Shown in pieces: positions 1 through 5,158 of a stretch of 5,158 nucleotides of DNA; the stretch's first letter is position 1; every line of letters begins with the position of its first letter. The position numbers were made by a program, and so were the translations under genes. The stretch spans positions 1-5,158 of the forward strand of contig JADINB010000113.1 in assembly GCA_017694275.1 (NCBI GenBank). The letters are read 5' to 3'. Origin of the DNA: Candidatus Egerieousia excrementavium (lineage in GTDB: Bacteria > Bacteroidota > Bacteroidia > Bacteroidales > UBA932). The notes beneath the pieces are model-generated. The model did not search any database. It saw only the letters and a list, made by a program, of their open reading frames with translations, and was not told the DNA's origin.

Positions 1-1
1 T

Positions 2-1465
2 CCGGAAGCAGCTCCTGTAAAAGGCAAAAGGGGCAGAAAGAAAAAGATTCTCTCTCCGGTTCAAGGACAGGAGACTCAGGCCGAGCCTGTACAGACACTC
101 TCTGAGAGCATGCCGGATGAAGCCCGGGAGCCGAGAAATGAAAAGGCAGAAGGCGAAAGGCCTGCAAAGAGAAAACGAATCGGCAAGGAGCGTCCGGCCG
201 GACAGGAGAATGTTGCAGTGCAGCAGGAGAGTGCAGAGTCTCAGCCTGCGGCTGTTCCTGCCGTTCAGGCCGCTGCTGCAGAGCCCCGTCAGGAACAGGC
301 CGAGCAGATGCAGGAGGCTAAAAAGCCATACCAGAAAATTGAGTTCGACGGAGTCGTTGAGGCCAGCGGCGTTCTCGAAATTATGCCAGACGGTTACGGA
401 TTTCTCAGGTCTTCTGATTACAACTATCTCAATTCACCGGATGACATATACGTCTCGCAGTCTCAGATAAAGCTTTTCGGCCTTAAGACCGGAGACACCC
501 TTTACGGCGAAATACGCCCCCCGCGTGAGGGCGACAAATATTTCCCCCTTGTCAAGGTGAATCAGATTAACGGAAGGAGTCCCGAGTATGTAAGAGACCG
601 TGTGCCTTTCGATTTTCTCACCCCTCTCTTCCCCAATGAAAAGTTCGATATTACTTCCAAGGGGCATAACAATCTTTCCTGCAGAATTGTAGATATGTTT
701 ACGCCTATCGGAAAAGGGCAGCGCGGCCTTATCGTGGCACAACCCAAGACAGGAAAAACAGTCCTGCTTAAGGAGATTGCCAATGCAATTGCCGACAACC
801 ATCCGGATGTCTACCTTATAATGCTCCTTATAGACGAGCGCCCTGAAGAGGTTACAGACATGGCCCGCAGCGTGAAGGCCGAGGTTATAGCCTCAACTTT
901 CGATGAGCCTGCAGAGCGCCATGTAAAGATTGCAAACATTGTACTGGAAAAGGCAAAAAGGCTTGTCGAGTGCGGTCACGATGTGGTAATCTTCCTTGAT
1001 TCCATCACCCGTCTGGCCCGTGCATTCAATACCGTACAGCCAGCTTCCGGCAAGGTGCTCAGCGGAGGAGTCGATGCGAACGCCCTTCACAAGCCTAAGA
1101 GATTTTTCGGCGCAGCCCGCAACGTTGAGAACGGAGGTTCTCTCACAATTCTCGCTACCGCGCTGATAGATACAGGTTCAAAGATGGACGAAGTCATATT
1201 CGAAGAGTTCAAGGGTACCGGCAACATGGAACTGCAGTTAGACCGCAAGCTTTCCAACAAGCGTATCTTCCCGGCCGTAGACGTGACCCTCAGTTCTACC
1301 CGCCGCGATGACTTGCTTTACAGGGCTGAGGATGTAAACCGTATCTGGATACTGAGAAACCATCTTTCAGACATGACCAGCGTAGAGGCAATGGAGTTCA
1401 TGAAGGCGAGAATGGAAAAGACTCTGAACAATGAGGAGTTTCTCATGTCGATGAACGGCGAATAG
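2..1465 (+). CDS. rho: Transcription termination factor Rho (5' partial)
   Basis: Rho is the hexameric RNA helicase/ATPase that releases RNA polymerase at Rho-dependent terminators. The frame is open from base 2 with no stop before the ATG at 110, and the sequence there is already low-complexity and lysine-rich (KGKRGRKKK), so the true start lies upstream and 110 is an internal Met. About 487 residues are visible. Bases 2 to about 325 encode a disordered-looking stretch rich in Q, E, A, K and P. The RNA-binding OB fold follows (GFLRSSDYNYLNSPDDIYVS, near 398-457). The ATPase core has Walker A QPKTGKT (740-760), DERPEEVTDM (833-862), Walker B DVVIFLD (980-1000), the Q-loop GGVDANALHKPKRFFG (1064-1111) and the R-loop EFKGTGN (1204-1224). 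All catalytic motifs match E. coli Rho almost residue for residue. The gene ends in TAG, is followed by its own intrinsic terminator, and converges on the minus-strand operon. Confidence 0.97.
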   Translation, partial: PEAAPVKGKRGRKKKILSPVQGQETQAEPVQTLSESMPDEAREPRNEKAEGERPAKRKRIGKERPAGQENVAVQQESAESQPAAVPAVQAAAAEPRQEQAEQMQEAKKPYQKIEFDGVVEASGVLEIMPDGYGFLRSSDYNYLNSPDDIYVSQSQIKLFGLKTGDTLYGEIRPPREGDKYFPLVKVNQINGRSPEYVRDRVPFDFLTPLFPNEKFDITSKGHNNLSCRIVDMFTPIGKGQRGLIVAQPKTGKTVLLKEIANAIADNHPDVYLIMLLIDERPEEVTDMARSVKAEVIASTFDEPAERHVKIANIVLEKAKRLVECGHDVVIFLDSITRLARAFNTVQPASGKVLSGGVDANALHKPKRFFGAARNVENGGSLTILATALIDTGSKMDEVIFEEFKGTGNMELQLDRKLSNKRIFPAVDVTLSSTRRDDLLYRAEDVNRIWILRNHLSDMTSVEAMEFMKARMEKTLNNEEFLMSMNGE

Positions 1466-1485
1466 CAGTTGCAGACAGATTCTGG

Positions 1486-1530
1486 AACAGACAGCATCCC
1501 GGTATCGGGAAGGCTGTCTGTTTTTGTTTT
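1486..1530 (+). terminator. Intrinsic terminator of rho
   Basis: A 10-bp stem (AACAGACAGC at 1486-1495 with GCTGTCTGTT at 1513-1522) continues, after a small internal loop, into a 5-bp GC-rich stem (TCCCG at 1497-1501 with CGGGA at 1506-1510) closed by a GTAT tetraloop. The run TTTTTGTTTT (1521-1530) follows, its first two bases lying in the outer stem. It begins 20 bases after the rho stop codon. On the minus strand the hairpin is preceded by A's and is not followed by a T run, so it should terminate only rightward transcription. Confidence 0.9.
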
Positions 1531-1557
1531 GCACACGGCTGTCGGCAGGACAAGGAT

Positions 1558-1575
1558 GTAACGGATTGCCGTTAC
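1558..1575. other. Perfect 7-bp inverted repeat in the convergent intergenic gap
   Basis: GTAACGG and CCGTTAC flank a 4-base loop (ATTG). For the leftward operon this hairpin starts 7 bases after the exporter stop codon, where a terminator would be expected. However, neither strand has a T run after it (the minus strand continues ATCCTTGTCC). It could be an RNA 3'-end stabilising hairpin, a weak or Rho-assisted terminator, or a coincidence. Confidence 0.4.
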
Positions 1576-1582
1576 GGTCTGG

Positions 1583-2671
1583 TCAGAATATAAGGTAACA
1601 TCCGAGTCCGACGGCGAGCCCGAGGATAAGGTTTGTGAACTTGGCCCAGAAAAAGGTCTTTTTGTTCTCTGCAAGCAGCGGCAAGGTGGTATGCCCGTCC
1701 TGCACCATGGAGTTTGCCAGCAATATGTAAAACGGAATCATTCCCTGTGCATAAAGGGTCACGAAGACAAGGTGTGGCCCGGATTCGGGAATTACTCCAA
1801 TTGCAACGGCTATCAGCAATACTGTCAGCAGGTTATCGCCTATCCACTCCTCTGCGTCTATGTAGTGCATGGCTATGTGGCAGACAAGCAGGGCTCCGAA
1901 TGTCCACAGAAATATCGACGGCAGGTGCTTCTTTATGATGTGGTTCCACAGATGCTCCTTGATGAAGTGCTCCTTTGCCGTGGAGACGAAAAGCAGGGTC
2001 ACGATGCTGAAAACGGCAAAAACAAGATTTATCCATCTTTCGCTCAGGAAGTTGAAGGTTACAATATGGTTGTGTCCTTCCGGGCTGCCGGCATGCTCGT
2101 GTTCCAGAAGCCCGGCAATTACTGCGCCTATGAAGAGAGCAACTGCTGCAAGAATGATGATTCTCTCCCTGGAGGGATGCCGCATCACTGCATAGGATGA
2201 GCGCCGGAATATGGAGGGAATGCTGCCTCCATCGCTCTTGTGTATGGCCAAATCGTCGCATTTGGCAAGTATCCTGTTGCTTTTAAGAGGGACGAACTTG
2301 TCTATGGCGAGCCCTGCCGCAACGGCAATTACAAAGAGAATGGCAAAAAGCAACAGCCCTTCTTCCGGTATCATGGCCAGTATTACAAAGGCTTCGTCTC
2401 CCGATGAACAAATCATCATGGCTACCAGAGCTCCGAAACTTATCAGCCTGTGTGTATAGAGAGAAACTGCCGCAAACCCGCCTATGCAACCGGGAACAAG
2501 CCCCAGAAGAGAACCGAGAAACACCTGCCGCGAAGGGCTTCCCTTGAGTTTTTCGAATCTCCTGCCTTTTGAAGCGACATTGTAGAACTCTATCAGCAGC
2601 ATCATTATAAGGACCAGGCCGGTGATGAGTATGCTGTTGCGCAGTACGTCAAGTGTAATCTCACCAATCAT
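1583..2671 (-). CDS. ArsP_2/DUF2899-family putative metal(loid) exporter, about 10 TM
   Basis: This 362-residue membrane protein fits the ArsP_2 (DUF2899) family, whose members are annotated variously as putative manganese transporter, arsenic efflux or 10-TM heavy-metal exporter; the true substrate is not established. Hydrophobic segments lie near residues 10-30, 48-70, 77-99, 105-124, 170-189, 212-231, 252-271, 280-297, 303-322 and 342-361. The two halves carry matching signatures: LVPGCIGGFAAVSLY...ICSSGDEAF (58-95) and VIPESGPHLVFVTLY...SMVQDGHTT (293-329), which align without gaps and place SGDE opposite DGHT. A hydrophilic middle region (about 125-168) and a His/acid-rich loop, EHEHAGSPEGHNH (190-202), separate the halves and could bind metal. 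It is the last gene of the operon. Its ATG lies 10 bases after the meaB stop, and AAGGAG at the meaB 3' end sits 13 bases upstream, rather far for a ribosome binding site. Family assignment is firm; substrate is inference. Confidence 0.85.
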   Translation of the reverse strand: MIGEITLDVLRNSILITGLVLIMMLLIEFYNVASKGRRFEKLKGSPSRQVFLGSLLGLVPGCIGGFAAVSLYTHRLISFGALVAMMICSSGDEAFVILAMIPEEGLLLFAILFVIAVAAGLAIDKFVPLKSNRILAKCDDLAIHKSDGGSIPSIFRRSSYAVMRHPSRERIIILAAVALFIGAVIAGLLEHEHAGSPEGHNHIVTFNFLSERWINLVFAVFSIVTLLFVSTAKEHFIKEHLWNHIIKKHLPSIFLWTFGALLVCHIAMHYIDAEEWIGDNLLTVLLIAVAIGVIPESGPHLVFVTLYAQGMIPFYILLANSMVQDGHTTLPLLAENKKTFFWAKFTNLILGLAVGLGCYLIF

Positions 2672-2681
2672 CAGACGGCCC

Positions 2682-3821
2682 TTACTCCTTTATGTTGTTG
2701 TAGATTTCCATCAGTTCTCCTGCGGCCATGAACGAATCCATGCTGCCGTCAAGAACGGCGTTTTCGTATTCCTTAAGTTTTTTCTCTATCAGCGGATTTT
2801 CGTAAAAGTCTTCTCTGAGCGCCTCGTTTATGCTTTCATACATCCAGTAGCGTGCCTGCTGGCGGCGTTTGTGCAGATAGTACCCGTTTCCCTTTACAAG
2901 GGCAAAATATTGCTCTATGAGCCTGAGAATCTCCTCAAGTCCCTCCTTGGTTACGGCAGAAGAAGTTACCGCTGTTGGAACCCATCCTGATTCTGTAGGG
3001 GGAAAAAGATGAAGCGCATTGGCATACAGTGCCTTTGCCATATTGGCCTTGTCGATGTTGTTGCCGTCGGCTTTGGTAATGGCTATCAGGTCGCTCATCT
3101 CCATTATGCCTCTCTTTATTCCCTGCAGATCGTCTCCGGCACCAGAGAGCATCAGCAGCAGGAAGAAGTCGCTCATGGAGTGGACTGCCGTTTCAGACTG
3201 TCCTACACCGACCGTCTCTATGAAGATGACATCGTAGCCGGCAGCCTCGCAAAGCAGGATTGTCTCCCTTGTCTTGCGGGCTACGCCTCCAAGCGAACCG
3301 GCACTCGGGCTGGGCCTGATAAAGGCGTTAGGGTCATTGCAGAGAGTCTCCATCCTTGTCTTGTCTCCCAGAATGCTGCCTTTGCTCCGTTCGCTGCTCG
3401 GGTCTATGGCCAGAACGGCAAGCTTGTGCCCTTCGGCTGTCAGATATTTGCCGAATGCCTCTATGAAGGTGCTTTTCCCGGCACCGGGAACGCCTGTAAT
3501 GCCGATACGCATCGAACTCTTCTTTGCGGAAATATGCTGGCATCTTGCTATAATCTGCCGCGCTATATCGCGGTGAGCAGGCAGCTGGCTCTCCACAAGC
3601 GTAATTGCTTTTGACAGGATTGTCGTGTTGCCCTCCTCTATGCCCTTTACATATTCTTCTGCAGAGAGCAGTACCGGCTTTTTCCTGAAAAAGTTCTTCA
3701 TATACGGGTTGACACTCGGCTGCTGCTCTACCCCTTCATTTACAAACAGTGCGCTGTCGTGGTGTCCGTCTCCTTTTGGAGGCCACTCACCTGTGGTGAT
3801 ATTCTGTTCCTTCTCGTTCAT
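2682..3821 (-). CDS. meaB: Methylmalonyl-CoA mutase-associated GTPase MeaB
   Basis: MeaB is a cytoplasmic G3E-class P-loop GTPase that gates adenosylcobalamin loading into methylmalonyl-CoA mutase and protects the mutase from inactivation. The mutase interconverts succinyl-CoA and methylmalonyl-CoA on the propionate route. The 379 residues show the family motifs in order: Walker A GVPGAGKST (110-118), the Mg/switch region AIDPSSERSKGSILGDKTRM (138-157), SPSAGSLGG (171-179), Walker B/G3 IFIETVGVGQSE (199-210) and the base-recognition motif TKAD (249-252), where the textbook form is NKAD. The C-terminal helical part (about 300-379) matches the family's dimerisation region. A polar segment of about 35 residues precedes GVEQQPSVNPY (30-40). 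The older ArgK/LAO kinase label for this family is misleading. The start lies 11 bases after the DUF1573 stop, so the gene is presumably co-transcribed. No mutase subunit gene is in the window. Confidence 0.94.
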   Translation of the reverse strand: MNEKEQNITTGEWPPKGDGHHDSALFVNEGVEQQPSVNPYMKNFFRKKPVLLSAEEYVKGIEEGNTTILSKAITLVESQLPAHRDIARQIIARCQHISAKKSSMRIGITGVPGAGKSTFIEAFGKYLTAEGHKLAVLAIDPSSERSKGSILGDKTRMETLCNDPNAFIRPSPSAGSLGGVARKTRETILLCEAAGYDVIFIETVGVGQSETAVHSMSDFFLLLMLSGAGDDLQGIKRGIMEMSDLIAITKADGNNIDKANMAKALYANALHLFPPTESGWVPTAVTSSAVTKEGLEEILRLIEQYFALVKGNGYYLHKRRQQARYWMYESINEALREDFYENPLIEKKLKEYENAVLDGSMDSFMAAGELMEIYNNIKE

Positions 3822-3832
3822 GATACATCTGT

Positions 3833-4918
3833 TTATTTTGTCCCGAGCGCCACGAACAGGTTAACCAAAGGCCTTTTCGGAGAATTGGTTATCAGTGTTA
3901 TGGTGTAAATCTTCTCTCCGCCGGCACCTGGTGCCTTTATCTTTGCGGCGATTTCAAAATTTTCGCCCGGTTGTATCTCCCTTTCGGGATATGTGATTTC
4001 AAATGAATCTCCGTTTGTGTCGGCCTTGTGTATTACAAGGTTGCCGGCACCTGTATTTCTCAGGCTGAATTTTGCAGTTACAGACTCTCCCCTTGCCGCT
4101 TCAAGGGTTACGGAGCTGTTTTTTGCCAGAATCATCGGGCTGTTGTTCTTCTGCTCCGCACTCATCCCTGAAACATTGTCTATTATCATGCAGTTGAAAT
4201 TGAGTCTGGCAGATGCTCTCTCCCCGTTGCATACCACGCTTGCCGAGTATGTGGTGTTTCCCCAGTTCAATGCCGCCTTGGTATCTATCTCGTATCTTAT
4301 TTCTCCTATTGCGCCCGGTTCCAGAACATCCGGGACTGCTTTGAGTGCAAGTCCGCTGGAGAGCCCCTCAAACCGTACCGATACGGGCTTTTGGGAAAAA
4401 TTGGCTACGGAAATGCTTCCTGCCTTTGAATATCCCTGTTCTATCTGCCCGGCCCCTATGTTGTTTTTCATAATGCCCAGCGGGCCGACAGCCACCGGAA
4501 AGAGTTCTTTGAGCGATTTCTCCTTTTCGTAGGCAATGCCGCTTATTCTCAGGATTATCGGCTTTTTGCTTGCCGATGTGTAGACTGTTATGTTCTTTTC
4601 AAAGGGATATGGCCCCTGGTCGTTCATGTAGGTTACTTCAATCTTGCCTCCCTTGCCCGGCATGATGGGCTGTCTGGGCCATTCCGGCTGTGCGCATCCG
4701 CATGATGAGATGACATTGTTTATCACAACAGGTTTGTCTGATATGTTGGTGAATTCGAACGTACAGTGCTGCTCGCCTGCGTCTGTGGAAATCTTGCCGA
4801 AATTATGGACCGTGCTCTCGAATTCCAGCGCAGTCTCGAATCCGGTCTGGGAATATGACAGCGAGGCTGCCAAAAGCGCCGGAAGAAGCAGTGCCATATA
4901 TTTTTCAATAAATCTCAT
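3833..4918 (-). CDS. Exported DUF1573 domain protein
   Basis: A 361-residue secreted or periplasmic protein of unknown role. I prefer the ATG at 4918 over the in-frame ATG at 4948 because a TAnnTTTG -7 box at 4935-4942 would put the transcript start near 4928, downstream of the earlier ATG, and because the 4918 start gives a clean signal peptide, MRFIEKYMALLLPALLAAS, with probable cleavage near SYSQ-TG (residue 24). It lacks a lipobox Cys. Three beta-sandwich-like repeats follow: about 32-128 (HNFGKIS...CTFEFTNISDKPVVI...SSCGCAQPEWP...IMPGKGG), the DUF1573 core with its hallmark Cys pair at 73 and 75; about 136-245, more diverged; and about 265-360 (FSLRNTGAGNLVI...IQPGENFEI), which resembles the first but lacks the Cys pair. 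Such ASH/Ig-like domains are common in Bacteroidota exported proteins. It is the first gene of the operon; function is unknown. Confidence 0.87.
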   Translation of the reverse strand: MRFIEKYMALLLPALLAASLSYSQTGFETALEFESTVHNFGKISTDAGEQHCTFEFTNISDKPVVINNVISSCGCAQPEWPRQPIMPGKGGKIEVTYMNDQGPYPFEKNITVYTSASKKPIILRISGIAYEKEKSLKELFPVAVGPLGIMKNNIGAGQIEQGYSKAGSISVANFSQKPVSVRFEGLSSGLALKAVPDVLEPGAIGEIRYEIDTKAALNWGNTTYSASVVCNGERASARLNFNCMIIDNVSGMSAEQKNNSPMILAKNSSVTLEAARGESVTAKFSLRNTGAGNLVIHKADTNGDSFEITYPEREIQPGENFEIAAKIKAPGAGGEKIYTITLITNSPKRPLVNLFVALGTK

Positions 4919-4934
4919 CTCCCTAAAGTTTTTG

Positions 4935-4942
4935 CAAATATA
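4935..4942 (-). promoter_or_regulatory. -7 promoter box before the DUF1573 operon
   Basis: The minus strand reads TATATTTG, a full match to the Bacteroidota -7 consensus TAnnTTTG. A transcript start near 4928 would leave a leader of about 10 bases ending AGGGAG directly against the ATG at 4918. At the expected distance upstream (18-22 bases) there is no TTG -33 element, so the promoter may be weak or activator-dependent. Confidence 0.55.
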
Positions 4943-4957
4943 TAACATATTTTTGGA

Positions 4958-4971
4958 ATAATCTTATAATC
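4958..4971 (-). repeat. Tandem GATTAT half-sites in the -33 region
   Basis: On the minus strand GATTAT occurs twice, separated by AA (8-base period). It lies about 16 to 29 bases upstream of the -7 box at 4935-4942, covering the place where the missing -33 element should be. It could be an activator or repressor site, but in AT-rich DNA a 6-base repeat can arise by chance. Confidence 0.25.
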
Positions 4972-5078
4972 CACTAAGAATAAAATGTTTATGCGGAATG
5001 TTTGAGAACGAGGTAATGAGTTGGCAACTGTTCTTATTTCTACATACTTGCGTGATTTGCATTGATGTACAACTCATC
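4964..5078 (-). ncRNA. Candidate structured small RNA or operon leader (unassigned)
   Basis: This sequence follows directly from a consensus promoter (5085-5117), whose predicted start is near 5078. It holds nested complementarity: ATGAGTTG (5077-5070) with CAACTCAT (5022-5015), enclosing TACAT (5069-5065) with ATGTA (5045-5041), and inside that TGC with GCA around a 7-base loop. A competing fold pairs AGAAC (5033-5029) with GTTCT (5008-5004) around an AGTT/AACT hairpin, using the same CAACT. CTAAGA (5082-5077) can also pair with TCTTAG (4979-4974), though most of its 5' arm lies upstream of the expected start. No convincing intrinsic terminator follows, so it may be a leader running into the DUF1573 gene. 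I do not recognise a known RNA family. The right-hand end given here is approximate. Confidence 0.3.
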
Positions 5079-5097
5079 TTAGAACAAAGGTACAACT
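5067..5097 (-). repeat. Direct repeat AGTTGTAC around the upstream promoter start
   Basis: AGTTGTAC occurs at 5097-5090, overlapping the first bases of the -7 box, and again at 5074-5067, just inside the predicted transcript (23-base period, about two helical turns). The arrangement would suit a repressor binding both copies. The first copy could simply reflect promoter composition. Confidence 0.25.
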
Positions 5098-5117
5098 TTT
5101 TTATGAACGAACAAAAA
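5085..5117 (-). promoter_or_regulatory. Full Bacteroidota-type promoter (-33 and -7)
   Basis: On the minus strand TTTTTG (5117-5112) is followed by exactly 19 bases and then TACCTTTG (5092-5085). This matches the sigma-ABfr consensus TTG-N19-TAnnTTTG in both elements and in spacing, and it lies in AT-rich DNA. The expected start is near 5078, about 160 bases upstream of the DUF1573 start codon. It drives either a separate short RNA or a long leader of the three-gene operon. Confidence 0.7.
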
Positions 5118-5158
5118 GGCGGTGCATTTTTCATTATTGCAGGATAATATTTTATTGG

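Noticed and set aside
110..112. ATG at 110 taken as the start of rho.
   Set aside because: The frame is open from base 2 and the upstream residues match the low-complexity extension, so the gene is cut by the window edge.
1691..2261. Several open frames of 100-170 codons on both strands.
   Set aside because: All overlap the exporter gene, whose membrane segments and family motifs account for this DNA. Their Cys/His/Arg-rich composition is typical of shadow frames.
3009..3614. A 201-codon open frame on the plus strand.
   Set aside because: It lies antisense to meaB, whose motifs are unmistakable. The translation has no recognisable domain.
3993..4532. A 179-codon open frame on the plus strand.
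   Set aside because: It is a shadow of the DUF1573 gene on the opposite strand, with no family resemblance and no promoter.
4955..4972. Partial GGA...TCC symmetry as a terminator for the candidate small RNA.
   Set aside because: Two T-T mismatches break the stem and no T run follows; the direct repeat is the better description.
5112..5131. AAAAA...TTTTT symmetry around GGCGGTGCA as a possible terminator of a gene beyond the right edge.
   Set aside because: The centre pairs poorly (only a GC/GC core after a mismatch) and the A-run is already explained as the -33 element of the minus-strand promoter.
4964..5158. Terminal sequence of an insertion element at the AT-rich right edge.
   Set aside because: There is no transposase fragment, no terminal inverted repeat pair and no target-site duplication; promoter signals explain the composition.

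Overview
The window most likely comes from a Bacteroidales chromosome (phylum Bacteroidota). Four things point there: a Rho factor with a long low-complexity N-terminal extension, a DUF1573 exported protein, a MeaB of the type with a GVEQQPSVNPY lead-in, and promoter boxes matching the Bacteroidota sigma-ABfr consensus (TTG-N19-TAnnTTTG). The genus cannot be named from this sequence. The four genes have balanced base composition, while the right-hand 240 bases are clearly AT-rich, as expected of a promoter region.

Layout. (1) Bases 2-1465, plus strand: rho, cut off at its 5' end by the window edge, followed by a strong intrinsic terminator at 1486-1530. (2) Bases 1466-1582: a 117-base convergent gap holding that terminator and a second, separate palindrome. 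(3) Bases 4918 down to 1583, minus strand: a compact three-gene operon with gaps of only 11 and 10 bases. It encodes an exported DUF1573 protein, the methylmalonyl-CoA-mutase chaperone GTPase MeaB, and an ArsP_2/DUF2899-type putative metal exporter. (4) Bases 4919-5158: AT-rich upstream region with two minus-strand promoter signals. One is a -7 box immediately before the DUF1573 gene. The other is a complete consensus promoter about 150 bases further up. Between them lies about 110-130 bases of unassigned sequence with nested and mutually exclusive base pairings, which could be a small RNA or a regulated leader.

How the genes relate. Rho is the global termination factor and is transcribed separately. 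The three minus-strand genes are very probably co-transcribed, but no shared pathway is obvious: MeaB serves B12-dependent methylmalonyl-CoA mutase (succinate/propionate interconversion), the exporter moves a metal ion or metalloid, and the DUF1573 protein acts outside the cytoplasm. No mutase gene lies in the window.

There are no mobile elements, CRISPR arrays, tRNA or rRNA genes. I see no clear new multi-gene system. The part most worth following up is the structured region between the two tandem promoters.
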